A stretch of DNA of 64,000 bases from Prochlorococcus marinus XMU1408 (GTDB taxonomy: Bacteria > Cyanobacteriota > Cyanobacteriia > PCC-6307 > Cyanobiaceae), in assembly GCF_003208055.1 (NCBI RefSeq), contig NZ_QJUE01000002.1, positions 310,001 through 374,000 of the forward strand. The letters are read 5' to 3'. Positions 1 to 9,907 of this stretch are shown here, one piece after another. Position 1 is the first letter of the stretch. Each line of letters opens with the position of its first letter. A model generated the notes under the pieces. The model was not told where the DNA came from. It did not search any database and saw only the letters and a list, made by a program, of their open reading frames with translations. The position numbers were made by a program, and so were the translations under genes.

Positions 1-1689
1 TATAATAGGGAAATTGTTTTAGATAATGGAAATATCTTTTTTAAAGATAATTATCTTGATTTTGATATTAATCTAAGGGATAAGACTTCTCTAAACCCTG
101 TTAGACTCAGTGGGATTTACCCATTAACTAATTCTTTGCCTATTGACTTAAGAGTCGAAAGTCATGGGGATGGATTGGCGTTTTTAACTGGGCTAACAAA
201 AGGAAGCCTTTCTTGGACTTCTGGAACAGCTGATTTAAGTTTGCTGATTAGGGGAAAACCTTCAAGTCCAATTGCAAATGGTTTTGTGGTTTTTAAAAAT
301 AGTGATCTTCTTTTTCAGGATAAAGAAATTAATAATTTTAATAGCACAATTGTTTTTGATTTCAATCGTATTGAAGTTAGAAAGCTCAGAGCGAGTATTG
401 GTCCGAAAGGATTTATTGATGCTCAAGGTGGTATTTCGTTATTTGATGCTCGACAAAGTGAAAATGATCCATTGGCTTTTTCAATAGAAAAAACTCGTAT
501 TAAAACGGCATTTACTGATGTCAATGTTTCATCCAAGATTATTGTCAAGGGATCTATTTTGAATCCTCAATTAGCTGGTGAAGTATTGATATCAGAGGGA
601 TCGATTTTTGCAAAAAGAGCTAATAATTCTGGTATGACTACTTCAGACAAATTAAATCCCAAAAAAGATTCTAAGCTCAAGAAAATTCGTAGATTTCCCG
701 AGCAAGACTGGGATCTCAGTGATCCCTTGATCTTATTTATTCAAGATGAGGATGCTCCTGCAAGTCGCATGGTGAGTGCTGGGTTGCCGAAAGGATTCGA
801 GTCTATAATATTTGATAATTTAAAGCTGGTACTTGGTCCTTCATTGCGATTGGTTTCTCAACCATTGGCTAGCTTTGATACGAATGGATTTCTGTTTTTA
901 AATGGTGCTTTTGATGAAACCCTTGATGTTAGTGGTGTTATTAAGCTTGTAAGTGGCTACGTTAATCTTTTTACGACTACTTTTAATTTAGATCAAAGTG
1001 AACCTAATGTAGCTGTATTTGTACCTTCTATGGGCTTGGTACCTTATGTAGATGTGACATTGAAAAGTAGAGTCCCAGACAATGTTAGAGAAACAAGTAA
1101 TTTTTCCTCTAATGGAATGGCATCATTTGGTATTGGAGGATCTCGTTTTGTAAATGTAGAGGTGACGGCCTCCGGACCTGCTGATCGAATTAGTGAAAAC
1201 TTTCAATTAAGAAGTACTCCAGCGTTAGGAAGAAGTGAGATTTTAGGACTCATTGGAGGAAATTCTCTTACAAATCTATTAACTAGTGGAGGAGATGGAG
1301 AAGTTATCACTAGTTTTTTGAATAGATCTTTTGCTTCATATATTCAAGGAAATATAAATGGATTTTTAAGTGATAAGCTTCAAATATCTTTGTATCCCAC
1401 CTATATAAGTGGATCAGACTTGGATGATGATGTAACTGAAAATAGTTCAACAAGTACAGATCAAGACGATACAAGTCCAAGCCTTCTTGGTCAACAGGCA
1501 TGGGTAACTGAAATAGGAATTGACCTTAGCGAGAAAATTAATTTTTCAGTTCAAGCTGCTCCTAACCGACAAGATATTCCACCGAAAGGAAATATTACTT
1601 TTCAAATGAATCCAAATATAGGCTTACTTGGTTCTTTTGATAAAAATGGGAATTGGCAAAGTCAGGTTCAACTCTTTTTTAGATATTAG
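1..1689 (+). CDS. TamB-like translocation/assembly module protein, C-terminal part (5' truncated by window)
   Basis: The frame is open from base 1, so the gene starts outside the window; 562 residues of its C-terminus are visible. They show beta-rich, Asn/Ser/Gly-rich repeats and a terminal block resembling the TamB (DUF490) C-terminal domain: 'DLSDPLILFI', 'VSGVIKLVSGYVNLF', 'LRSTPALGRSEILGLIGG', and a last residue pair RY as in outer-membrane-associated proteins. TamB-family proteins span the periplasm and carry lipid or help insert proteins toward the outer membrane; in cyanobacteria the large homologue has this C-terminus. An Asp/Ser-rich insert lies near codons 477-493 (DDDVTENSSTSTDQDD). 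The family call rests on pattern recognition. Any ATG or TTG inside the visible part is not a true start. Confidence 0.75.
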   Translation, partial: YNREIVLDNGNIFFKDNYLDFDINLRDKTSLNPVRLSGIYPLTNSLPIDLRVESHGDGLAFLTGLTKGSLSWTSGTADLSLLIRGKPSSPIANGFVVFKNSDLLFQDKEINNFNSTIVFDFNRIEVRKLRASIGPKGFIDAQGGISLFDARQSENDPLAFSIEKTRIKTAFTDVNVSSKIIVKGSILNPQLAGEVLISEGSIFAKRANNSGMTTSDKLNPKKDSKLKKIRRFPEQDWDLSDPLILFIQDEDAPASRMVSAGLPKGFESIIFDNLKLVLGPSLRLVSQPLASFDTNGFLFLNGAFDETLDVSGVIKLVSGYVNLFTTTFNLDQSEPNVAVFVPSMGLVPYVDVTLKSRVPDNVRETSNFSSNGMASFGIGGSRFVNVEVTASGPADRISENFQLRSTPALGRSEILGLIGGNSLTNLLTSGGDGEVITSFLNRSFASYIQGNINGFLSDKLQISLYPTYISGSDLDDDVTENSSTSTDQDDTSPSLLGQQAWVTEIGIDLSEKINFSVQAAPNRQDIPPKGNITFQMNPNIGLLGSFDKNGNWQSQVQLFFRY

Positions 1690-1839
1690 GTCTAAAAATA
1701 CTTGAAGAAATTTATCTACATTGAGAATTTCTTAGCTCGATTGAATTTTATCTTTTTTTATTGCTTGATTAGGTCCAAAGGAATAGTTTAAGGAAAGTGG
1801 ATAAAAATTATCTTTGAATAAAAGGTAGATCTAAAACTA

Positions 1840-3156
1840 ATGAGTACAAATTTATCAGTTCCTAATCCAACTCCTGAGTTGATTAAAGTTGCAGAGAATG
1901 CTAAAGAAGCCTCTATTCTGCTTGGTCAAGCCACTAATAAACAAAGGTGCGAGGTTTTGATAGAAATGGCAAATGCTTTGAATGATAATGCTGATAAAAT
2001 TTTAAAAGCAAATTTAGTAGATATTGAAAGATCAGAAAAAGAGGGGTTGAATAAATCACTTTTATCCAGACTTCAGTTAACAAAAAATAAACTTGAAGGA
2101 TGTATTGATGGCGTTTTAAAAGTTTCAAATCTTGCAGATCCAATTGGCAATAGGCAACTCCATAGAAAATTAGATGAAAATCTTATTCTTGAAAGAGTTA
2201 CAGTTCCATTAGGTGTGTTAGGAGTGATTTTTGAATCCAGACCTGATGCATTAATACAAATAGCTTCTCTAGCGGTTCGCTCTGGTAACGGTGCATTATT
2301 AAAAGGAGGAAGTGAAGCAAGGGCCACAAATCAAGCCATAATGGATTCTCTTGATATAGGTTTAAGCAAATCAAATGTGGGCACAGGAGCATTGTCTTTG
2401 CTCACTACACGTCAAGAAAGTCTGGGTTTACTGCATTTAAATCGATTTGTTAATTTGATAATTCCAAGAGGAAGCAATGAATTAGTTCAATTTATTCAAG
2501 ACAACACACGTATCCCTGTATTAGGGCATGCTGATGGAATTTGTCATCTATATGTAGATGCTTCTGTAGATATTGACAAAGCTATAAGTATTGCTTTGGA
2601 TAGCAAGATTCAATATCCTGCTGCTTGTAATGCAATTGAGACATTATTAATTCATGAAGATGTCGCGGAAATATTTTTGAAGAAAAGCTTACCAATTTTT
2701 TCTAATTCAGGAGTTACTCTTAAGGGAGATAGTAAGAGCCAAGCTTTAGGGGTGAAAAACCCAGCTATTGATTTAGACTGGTCTACAGAATATCTTGACT
2801 TAATTCTTTCAATAAAAATTGTTAGCAACGTAGACGAAGCCATTGAGCATATTCGGAAATACAGCTCCCGTCATACTGAAGCAATAGCTACTAATGATAA
2901 GGACGTTGCTGAGAAATTTCTCCGTTCAGTTGATAGTTCAGGTGTTTATCACAATTGCTCTACTCGTTTTGCAGATGGCTTCAGATATGGTTTTGGAGCT
3001 GAAGTTGGGATAAGTACTCAGACCCTTCCCCCAAGAGGTCCAGTTGGCCTGGAGGGTTTAGTTACCTATCGTTACTTCCTAAGAGGTGATAGTGATCTCG
3101 TTAAGGATTTTGCCTCTGGAGATAGAATCTTTTCTCATACGGATTTGCCGTTATGA
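1840..3156 (+). CDS. proA: Gamma-glutamyl phosphate reductase
   Basis: ProA reduces L-glutamyl 5-phosphate to glutamate semialdehyde with NADPH, the second step of proline synthesis in the cytoplasm. The 438-residue protein has the usual length. Seen motifs: '[19 protein letters not shown]' near residues 122-140, '[12 protein letters not shown]' and the catalytic cysteine C263 in '[12 protein letters not shown]'. The C-terminal '[20 protein letters not shown]' block is typical of the aldehyde dehydrogenase-like fold. It starts at ATG 1840 and overlaps the next gene, folB, by four bases (ATGA), which suggests translational coupling. The proline kinase ProB is not in the window. Confidence 0.96.
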   Translation: MSTNLSVPNPTPELIKVAENAKEASILLGQATNKQRCEVLIEMANALNDNADKILKANLVDIERSEKEGLNKSLLSRLQLTKNKLEGCIDGVLKVSNLADPIGNRQLHRKLDENLILERVTVPLGVLGVIFESRPDALIQIASLAVRSGNGALLKGGSEARATNQAIMDSLDIGLSKSNVGTGALSLLTTRQESLGLLHLNRFVNLIIPRGSNELVQFIQDNTRIPVLGHADGICHLYVDASVDIDKAISIALDSKIQYPAACNAIETLLIHEDVAEIFLKKSLPIFSNSGVTLKGDSKSQALGVKNPAIDLDWSTEYLDLILSIKIVSNVDEAIEHIRKYSSRHTEAIATNDKDVAEKFLRSVDSSGVYHNCSTRFADGFRYGFGAEVGISTQTLPPRGPVGLEGLVTYRYFLRGDSDLVKDFASGDRIFSHTDLPL

Positions 3157-3542
3157 ATTACTTTCTTAATTCCAATGCAATTCATATAAAAGATATAAAT
3201 CTTTGGGCTCATGTAGGTGTTTTAGAAAGTGAACGTATTAATGGTCAGGATTTTGTCCTTGACATCAGCTTTTGGTTGGATTTGGATGAGTCATCAAAAC
3301 TTGATCGATTAGATAAATCTATTGACTACTGCGAAGCGATTAAAGCAGTTCAAAAACTTTCATATGAAATTAAATGCTTAACGATTGAATATTTTAGTGA
3401 TCAAATTTTGAACCTTCTTGAGTCTCTATATGGTCAAGTTCCAATTTGTATTCTGTTGAAAAAATGTTCTCCACCCATAAAAGGATTTACTGGAAGTGTT
3501 TTAATCGAAAAAAAAAGGAATTTCTCATCTCTAAATAATTAA
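3153..3542 (+). CDS. folB: Dihydroneopterin aldolase
   Basis: FolB converts 7,8-dihydroneopterin to 6-hydroxymethyl-dihydropterin in folate synthesis. The 129-residue protein is normal in length and shows the FolB pattern: '[22 protein letters not shown]' (residues 17-38, broken here only by small substitutions, conserved E25), '[10 protein letters not shown]', and the late '[20 protein letters not shown]' region with the proposed catalytic lysine. The ATG overlaps the proA stop as ATGA and the stop codon directly abuts the TTG of the next gene. The three genes therefore look like one transcript. Confidence 0.9.
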   Translation: MNYFLNSNAIHIKDINLWAHVGVLESERINGQDFVLDISFWLDLDESSKLDRLDKSIDYCEAIKAVQKLSYEIKCLTIEYFSDQILNLLESLYGQVPICILLKKCSPPIKGFTGSVLIEKKRNFSSLNN

Positions 3543-4145
3543 TTGAATCCAAACAAAAGACCAATTTTTCTTGTTCATGGTTTATGGAATAATCCTAAAT
3601 TATTTGAAAAATTAATAAAAAGAATAAACGAAGATGATTATCAATTGTATAGACCACATTTGCCACATAAATTTGGGAAGACATCCCTTAGGCGTTTAGC
3701 TATAGATCTTGATTCTAAGATTGAGGAATTAGTGGGGCCAGAAAAAGAAATCGATATTGTTGGTTTCTCAATGGGTGGATTAGTTAGCAGGATTTGGTTG
3801 CAAAAACATAATGGCTTTTTAAGAACAAAACGTTTTTTTAGTATTGGTACGCCTCATTTTGGTACTTATACAGCTCAGATGATACCTTCTTCTTTTATGC
3901 CTGGGATTGCAGAGATGAAAAGAGGTAGTAGTTTGTTATCTCAATTAAATACTGATTTGAGTTCTCTAGAAAAGGTTGAATGCGTTAGCTTTTTTACAAA
4001 ATGGGACTTGATGTCCTTTCCAGGTTGGCAAGCAAAGCTTTCTATAGGCGACTCTTATCACTTACCTGTATTGACACATAAAGAATTGATAACCAATTCT
4101 AATTCATTAAAAATTGTAGTTAAAAAAATTTTTAATGATACCTAA
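3543..4145 (+). CDS. Alpha/beta hydrolase, lipase/PGAP1-like
   Basis: This 200-residue protein is a compact alpha/beta hydrolase. It shows the oxyanion-side 'FLVHGLWNNP' at residues 9-18 and a nucleophile elbow 'GFSMGG' with S76, followed by 'IGTPHFGTYTAQM', a pattern of the triacylglycerol lipase/PGAP1 group. No signal peptide is evident, so it is probably cytoplasmic; the natural ester is unknown. The start is TTG directly after the folB stop codon with no intervening base, implying coupling. Its last four bases overlap the convergent prlC stop. Confidence 0.8.
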   Translation: MNPNKRPIFLVHGLWNNPKLFEKLIKRINEDDYQLYRPHLPHKFGKTSLRRLAIDLDSKIEELVGPEKEIDIVGFSMGGLVSRIWLQKHNGFLRTKRFFSIGTPHFGTYTAQMIPSSFMPGIAEMKRGSSLLSQLNTDLSSLEKVECVSFFTKWDLMSFPGWQAKLSIGDSYHLPVLTHKELITNSNSLKIVVKKIFNDT

Positions 4146-6253
4146 TCAAGACCACTATGCCTTATTAAGGCTTTTGTAGAGGGGAGTCTTCCTCTAAATT
4201 TTTTGAAAACCTGATTGGGTGAACGACTACCACCAAGACTCAAAACTGAATCGCGATATTTTTTACCAATCTTTCGGATTTCATCTTGATTAGCAAGGCC
4301 TGCCTCCTCAAAGGCGGCAAAAGCATCAGAACTGAGTACCTCAGCCCATTTGTAAGAGTAGTACCCAGCTGCATAACCACCAGCAAAGATATGACTGAAG
4401 GCACACAGAAATTGATCTTCAGGAATGGGAGCAAGTACAGTTGTTTTTTTTGCGATTTGTCTTCGTAACTCATCTGGGGATATGCCTAGATCTTCATTCC
4501 ATTGACTATGAAGTTTCAAATCAGTAAGGGCAAAATGTATTTGCCTTAGAGTCGCAAGCCCAGAATTAAATGTTCTGCTTTGTCTCAATTTAGTGATTTC
4601 TGATTCAGCTAATGGCTCTTTAGTCTTCCAATGAATTGCTATCTCTGAAATTGTTTGCTCCTCTAAGCACCAATTTTCCATAAATTGACTTGCTAATTCG
4701 ACCGCATCCCATTCGACGTTATTAATACCGGCTGCTTGAGGGTAATCTACAGTTGTGAGCATATGTTGTAAGCCATGCCCAAATTCATGGAAGAGTGTTT
4801 CTACTTCCTCGAAACTCATGAGACTAGGTTCGTCCGCAATAGGGGGGGTTTGATTACAGACTAAATAGGCTACTGGAAGAATAATGTTATCTTTCTCTTT
4901 TTGATTTCTGCATAAACATTCATCCATCCATGCCCCTCCTCTTTTTGTCGCAGGGCGACTGAAAGGATCTAGATAGAAAGAAGCAATTTTCTGGCCATCT
5001 AAATTTTTAACATCAAAGAAACGTACATCTTTATGCCATAAAGGTACTATATCACTTGCTTCTTCTATTTCTATTTCGAAGAGTCTTTTGCATAAATTGA
5101 ATAGACCATTGAGAACTTGATCCAAAGGGAACCATGGCCTTAGTTTCTCTTGGTCAAGTTCGTACTTTTCTTTTCGTAGAACTTCTGCCCAAAAACTTAT
5201 ATCCCATGGAGATAGATCGAAATCATCGTCTTCTCCATTTCTCTTGGCGCACTCGGTTAGCTGTATAAGTTCTTTTTTTGCATGAGGCATTGCAGCTAAT
5301 CGTAATTCTTCGAGTAACTTCTCAACTGCTTCTTCATTATCAGCCATTTTTGTAGCTAAGCTAATTTCACACCAGTTTTTGTATCCCAATTGTCTTGCTT
5401 GTTTATTTCTGAGATCTAAAATTTCTTCAATTATTTTCTTGTTATTAAGCTCCCCGTGGCTAGCCCTACTTACAAAGGCTCTATAAACTTTCTCTCTAAT
5501 GGGTCTATTTTTTGCATAAGTTTGAAAAGGAATGTACCTAGGTAAATCCAAGCCAACTCTCCAGGGGCCAGTGGATGCTGTGGGATCATTACCTCCTTCA
5601 GCTTTATCACCAGCTTCTTTCGCTGCAAGAGCCAATGTCTCAAGAGCTCTATCAGGAAGGCCTTCAACTTCAGAATTGTTTTTTAATAAAAGACTCCAAT
5701 TCTTAGTCGTATCTAATACGTTGTTACTAAAAGTAGTTGATAATTTAGCTAATCGTTCACTGCGAGAATTGAAGAGTGTTTTTTCCTCAAGCTCTAGACC
5801 AATTCCTTTATTTTTCATAGTTATTAGCTCTGTTTCAATTATTCTTATTTGCGTTTCATTCTTTAAACCTCCCTGCTCTTTTAAATTTGAGAGCGCTTTA
5901 AAAATAACTTCATTTTGAGCAAGTTGATTACTAAATCTAACGATTTTAGGTTGTTGATTTGAATGGACTTCACGTAATTCGGAGGAATTGCATACTGCAT
6001 TCAGATGACTTACAACTCCCCAGCTCCATCTAAGCTTTTCACCTATTTCATAAAGTTGAGGCATTACATCTTCCCACCTTAAAAAATTTTCCTTTAATAA
6101 CTTCTTACCTAGTTGTTCTTCTAGTTTATTTAATTTTTCATTTAGATCTTTTATAAGTTTGGGTATATTTTCAGTAATCTCTTCAGGGGTGATTTTATCG
6201 TAATCAGGAAGGCCCTCACCTTTTAATATTGCTGCTGGCTTAATTGAAGTCAT
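4142..6253 (-). CDS. prlC: Oligopeptidase A-type M3 metallopeptidase
   Basis: A zinc-dependent M3 peptidase that degrades short cytoplasmic peptides, including cleaved signal peptides. Its 703 residues match the family's usual 680-700. The zinc site HEFGH lies at residues 489-493 and the downstream 'EWDAVELASQFMENW' supplies the third ligand glutamate. The N-terminal two thirds form the alpha-helical lid seen in this family. ATG 6253 fits the normal N-terminus. It lies 17 bases downstream of ndhD on the same strand but is functionally unrelated. Known distinction between PrlC and Dcp is subtle, so exact substrate range is uncertain. Confidence 0.9.
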   Translation of the reverse strand: MTSIKPAAILKGEGLPDYDKITPEEITENIPKLIKDLNEKLNKLEEQLGKKLLKENFLRWEDVMPQLYEIGEKLRWSWGVVSHLNAVCNSSELREVHSNQQPKIVRFSNQLAQNEVIFKALSNLKEQGGLKNETQIRIIETELITMKNKGIGLELEEKTLFNSRSERLAKLSTTFSNNVLDTTKNWSLLLKNNSEVEGLPDRALETLALAAKEAGDKAEGGNDPTASTGPWRVGLDLPRYIPFQTYAKNRPIREKVYRAFVSRASHGELNNKKIIEEILDLRNKQARQLGYKNWCEISLATKMADNEEAVEKLLEELRLAAMPHAKKELIQLTECAKRNGEDDDFDLSPWDISFWAEVLRKEKYELDQEKLRPWFPLDQVLNGLFNLCKRLFEIEIEEASDIVPLWHKDVRFFDVKNLDGQKIASFYLDPFSRPATKRGGAWMDECLCRNQKEKDNIILPVAYLVCNQTPPIADEPSLMSFEEVETLFHEFGHGLQHMLTTVDYPQAAGINNVEWDAVELASQFMENWCLEEQTISEIAIHWKTKEPLAESEITKLRQSRTFNSGLATLRQIHFALTDLKLHSQWNEDLGISPDELRRQIAKKTTVLAPIPEDQFLCAFSHIFAGGYAAGYYSYKWAEVLSSDAFAAFEEAGLANQDEIRKIGKKYRDSVLSLGGSRSPNQVFKKFRGRLPSTKALIRHSGLD

Positions 6254-6270
6254 TTTTTAAGATTCAAAAA

Positions 6271-7845
6271 CTAACTGATTGGTATAAGGTTATTCGTAAT
6301 TAATGATTGTGCGAGAGCATTAGTTGATACCTCATATAAATCAATAGCTATTCTTGGCCAAAAACCAATTACCAATGTAGGAACTAAAAGGCTTAATCCT
6401 ATTGAAAGCTCTCTCGCATCCATTTCTTTAACGATTGATAACGCTGGTATCCTAGGGCCAAAGAAGACTCTTCTACACATTGAGAGAAGATATATGGGAG
6501 TCAAAACCAGTCCAATCGCTGCGAGTAAGATTGTTATAGCTCTAAATAACGATGTGAATCCTTCTTGACTTGTTATACCTAGAAAAACGGTGATTTCACT
6601 TATGAACCCACTCATCCCTGGCAAAGCAAGAGATGCTAGAGAACTGGCTAGAAAGAATGCAAAAGTAATAGGTAAAGCTTTTGCTAATCCACCCATGTTG
6701 GGGATTGAGAGAGTGTTAGTTCTTTCATAAAAACTTCCGGTAACAAAAAACATTGCGGCAGCAATTAGTCCATGACTAATCATTTGGAGCATCGCTCCAC
6801 TTATTCCAAGTGCATTAACTGCCCCAATTCCAACAAGAACAAAACCCATATGACTTACAGAACTGCAGGCTATGCGTCTTTTTACATTGTCTTGAGCAAA
6901 AGCATTTAGAGCTCCATAAATAATATTTACTATTCCAATAATGATTAGAGCTGGAGCGAGTATTAAATGAGTATCCGGTAAGATTTGTACGTTAAACCTT
7001 ATGAGAGCATAACCTCCCATTTTTAATAAAACACCAGCTAATAACATTGAAACAGGTGCATTTGCTTCTCCATGAGCATCTGGAAGCCAGGTATGAAGTG
7101 GAAAGATAGGAAGTTTTACTCCAAAACCAATTAAAAAACCTAAATAACAAAATATACCAAAATTACCAGTAAAAGATTTAGATGCAATTTCACTTAAATT
7201 GAAGGTAAATTGATCTCCAGAAAGTGCTAAAGCAAGCCCACTAATTAATATTAAAAGTGAAGCTAGTGCCGTATAAAGTATAAATTTTGTTGCTGCATAA
7301 AGTTTTCTGTTGCCTCCCCAAATAGCAATCAAGAGATAGACAGGGACAAGTTCCAGCTCCCAGGCTAAAAAGAATAGTAAGAAATCCTGTGATAGGAAAA
7401 CTAACGCTTGCGCAGAAGCTTGTATGAGTAATAAAGCAAAATATAGTCGTGTTTTTTGTTTTACTTTCCAGCTGGCTGCTGCGGATAAAAACGTGATGAG
7501 GCCGCTAAGTACAACTAGCGGAGCAGAAATTCCGTCTACGCCTAATGACCATTCGAGTCCAATTGAGGGAAGCCATTGAAGTCTTTCAACCAATTGAAGC
7601 CTTTCGCTCCCTGGATCAAAAAGATTTGCAAATGCCCCTATAATTATAAAAAAATCTGCTAATAAAATAACTAGAGATATATTTCTTGGAAGATTAGAAT
7701 TTTTGCTTTCTTGCGTTGGAATGAATGGCATTATTAATGCTCCAACAGCTGGAAGGAGCACAATGAGTGAAAGCCATGGAAAAGCTGTCTGAGAATCTAT
7801 GCTCATAGGCAGATTGGCATCCATAATTTGGGGCAAGTCAGCCAT
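6271..7845 (-). CDS. ndhD: NAD(P)H-quinone oxidoreductase subunit 4
   Basis: NdhD is a large antiporter-like proton-pumping subunit of the cyanobacterial NDH-1 complex in thylakoid membranes, used in respiration and cyclic electron flow around photosystem I. The 524-residue protein is almost entirely hydrophobic, consistent with about 14 membrane helices. It has family motifs such as '[17 protein letters not shown]' and '[28 protein letters not shown]' split across helices, plus '[14 protein letters not shown]'. The last quarter resembles respiratory NdhD1 rather than the CO2-uptake forms, a call I hold loosely. ATG 7845 gives a slightly long N-terminus; a start at the M14 codon is possible. 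Confidence 0.94.
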   Translation of the reverse strand: MADLPQIMDANLPMSIDSQTAFPWLSLIVLLPAVGALIMPFIPTQESKNSNLPRNISLVILLADFFIIIGAFANLFDPGSERLQLVERLQWLPSIGLEWSLGVDGISAPLVVLSGLITFLSAAASWKVKQKTRLYFALLLIQASAQALVFLSQDFLLFFLAWELELVPVYLLIAIWGGNRKLYAATKFILYTALASLLILISGLALALSGDQFTFNLSEIASKSFTGNFGIFCYLGFLIGFGVKLPIFPLHTWLPDAHGEANAPVSMLLAGVLLKMGGYALIRFNVQILPDTHLILAPALIIIGIVNIIYGALNAFAQDNVKRRIACSSVSHMGFVLVGIGAVNALGISGAMLQMISHGLIAAAMFFVTGSFYERTNTLSIPNMGGLAKALPITFAFFLASSLASLALPGMSGFISEITVFLGITSQEGFTSLFRAITILLAAIGLVLTPIYLLSMCRRVFFGPRIPALSIVKEMDARELSIGLSLLVPTLVIGFWPRIAIDLYEVSTNALAQSLITNNLIPIS

Positions 7846-7881
7846 AAAGCTATCAGTTTTTGTTCGTTTTCATGAGTAAAA

Positions 7882-8829
7882 CTACCCAATCGTGTTTGAA
7901 ATGCATTCGCTTCCTCTTTGTTGGAGGCTCATTAAAGGAGCACGACTTGCTACACCAGCAGCTTCCCAGGCTTTGACCATCGCAACACTGACTTCTCGAC
8001 CTTTAGTCGCTTTGCATAATGCCAAAATGCTTGGTCCTGCTCCGCTAATTGCACATCCTAAAGCTCCGGCTGCCTTCGCGGCCTCTCTTACCTCTAAACC
8101 ACCTTTAATCAATCCCCATCTATATGGCTCATGGAGCTTGTCATGCATACCATCTGCAATTAAATCCTCATTTCCGGTCCTTAGTCCCTGAAGAAGAAGA
8201 GTAAGTGCGCCCAAGTTAATCACTGCATCATTTACAGGGATGTTCTCTGGCATGACGCGTCTTGCTTCGCTAGTGGAAAGACGAATAGATGGGATTGCGA
8301 CCACTGCTTTTATCGATTGATCCCAATCGCAGCGAACAACACGCCATCTATCAGTTGCAGTTTTAGCTGTTACACATAGTCCCCCAATTAAGGATGGGAC
8401 AACATTGTCTGGATGTCCTTCTATGTCTATAGCTAGTTCTAGAAGCTTCTCTTTAGGCAATGGATATCCAGCAAGTGCATTTGCTCCAACTAGGCCTGCC
8501 ACGATAGCAGTAGCGCTGCTTCCCAGCCCTCTTGCTGGAGGTACAGCTAGTTTTACTCTTGCTTCAAGGGCAACAGGCTCTATACCTGCAGTTCTCCAAA
8601 CTCTTTGAGCAGCTCGATAAAAAAGGTTCTCAGGGCCACCCCTTAAATGATTTCCCTCAGTACTTTCCATTATTAATTCAAATCTTTCTCCATTACCTTC
8701 AATTCTTCTGATAGTGAAGTGGTTTGAGAGATCTAATGCGGCTCCAAGGCAATCAAACCCTGGTCCAATATTGGCTGTAGTAGAGGGAACTTCTACTACG
8801 ACAGTTTGTCCTATTTTTGGCGGCCCCAT
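7882..8829 (-). CDS. thrB: Homoserine kinase
   Basis: ThrB is a GHMP-family kinase that makes O-phosphohomoserine from homoserine and ATP for threonine synthesis. The protein has 315 residues. The GHMP ATP-binding loop 'PPARGLGSSA' lies at residues 97-106 and the N-terminal 'VPSTTANIGPGFDCLG' is diagnostic. The C-terminal 'ALGCAISGAGPSILAL' is the second GHMP motif. It sits 11 bases downstream of glk on the minus strand. Homoserine is also used by metA at 62468 in this window, so the branch point to threonine and methionine is represented at both ends. Confidence 0.96.
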   Translation of the reverse strand: MGPPKIGQTVVVEVPSTTANIGPGFDCLGAALDLSNHFTIRRIEGNGERFELIMESTEGNHLRGGPENLFYRAAQRVWRTAGIEPVALEARVKLAVPPARGLGSSATAIVAGLVGANALAGYPLPKEKLLELAIDIEGHPDNVVPSLIGGLCVTAKTATDRWRVVRCDWDQSIKAVVAIPSIRLSTSEARRVMPENIPVNDAVINLGALTLLLQGLRTGNEDLIADGMHDKLHEPYRWGLIKGGLEVREAAKAAGALGCAISGAGPSILALCKATKGREVSVAMVKAWEAAGVASRAPLMSLQQRGSECISNTIG

Positions 8830-8840
8830 GTTTTTATCCT

Positions 8841-9884
8841 TTAACTAAGTCTCCCATTTGATTCGGCACTTAAGTGTGCTCTGCAAGCTGAACTGAATAA
8901 TGTCGCTTCTGGATCTTTTAGAACAATCAATGGAATGTCCTTTAAATAAGATTGAAATCGACCTTTATTACTAAATGCATCAAGGAAGTTTGTAGAGTTT
9001 ATTCCATTGAGGTTTTTTATTGCAGTCCCCCCTGCAATCCATAATCCAGAAGAGCAAAGTTCTTGTAAAGCAAGGTCTCCAGCTGCAGATCCATAAGCAT
9101 TTAGCCATAATTGCATAGCTTCAGACATTAATTTGTCTCCGTTATTTGCTTTTTCCCAAACAAGTGCGGGTAAATCTGTGAAAGCAGATTGGTCAGTATC
9201 CATTTTTTTTAAAGTTTCCTGAAGTGGGTGGTTTTCATTTATTGGATCATCCAATTTCCATCTCGCAATCATTCCAAGGCCTGTCCCACTGACTATTCTT
9301 TCAATCGATACTCTTTGAATATTTAGCTTCTTTTTTAGCCATTTGACTAATTCCCATTCGTTTTCTGTTCTTGGGGAAAATTCCCGATGACCTCCTTCAC
9401 TGGGAAATATAAAAATGCTTTTAGGTGTAATTAAGCCTCTGGACATTCCTAATCCAGTACCAGCTCCGATAATTGCAACTAATTCTTGGTTGGTTTTTGT
9501 CTCAGAATTTAATGTTCCTTGGATTACTTCATATTGGGATTTTTTGAAAAATGGTATTCCATATATTAAAACTGAGAAATCATTTATTAATTCAATATTA
9601 TTTATTTTTGAAAGCTGAGATAATTCTTCTGTTTCTATATCCCAGCCTAGATTTGTAATCGTAACTTTCTGGTCTTTTATTGGGCCTGCTACTCCAATAC
9701 ATCCATATTCCGGGAGTGATATATGATCTGGTAAATGTTTGAAAAAATCTTCAGATATTGAGTAAAAAGATTCCCATTCTGAAGAAATATAGTATTTTTC
9801 AAATAATTTTTTTGGATAGTTCTCGTTTGAATAAACAGCTAATATAGTTTTTGTCCCTCCAAGGTCTCCAGCAAGTAAATTCAT
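8841..9884 (-). CDS. glk: Glucokinase
   Basis: Glk phosphorylates glucose to glucose 6-phosphate in the cytoplasm. The 347-residue protein belongs to the Glk (non-ROK) group: the phosphate-binding 'GDLGGTKT' is at residues 6-13, with 'ELINDFSVLIYGIP', 'IGAGTGLGMSRG' and 'EGGHREFSPR' following. The C-terminus 'DPEATLFSSACRAHL' is also family-like. ATG 9884 directly precedes the conserved loop and fits well. Its role in Prochlorococcus probably includes sugar salvage and re-entry of glycogen-derived glucose; that part is inference. Confidence 0.92.
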   Translation of the reverse strand: MNLLAGDLGGTKTILAVYSNENYPKKLFEKYYISSEWESFYSISEDFFKHLPDHISLPEYGCIGVAGPIKDQKVTITNLGWDIETEELSQLSKINNIELINDFSVLIYGIPFFKKSQYEVIQGTLNSETKTNQELVAIIGAGTGLGMSRGLITPKSIFIFPSEGGHREFSPRTENEWELVKWLKKKLNIQRVSIERIVSGTGLGMIARWKLDDPINENHPLQETLKKMDTDQSAFTDLPALVWEKANNGDKLMSEAMQLWLNAYGSAAGDLALQELCSSGLWIAGGTAIKNLNGINSTNFLDAFSNKGRFQSYLKDIPLIVLKDPEATLFSSACRAHLSAESNGRLS

Positions 9885-9907
9885 TAGTTATTAAAATCGT
9901 TTTTGAT

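Noticed and set aside
5532-5918. 128-codon ORF antisense to prlC
   Set aside because: Contained in a well-supported peptidase gene; Ser/Leu-rich shadow of codon bias.
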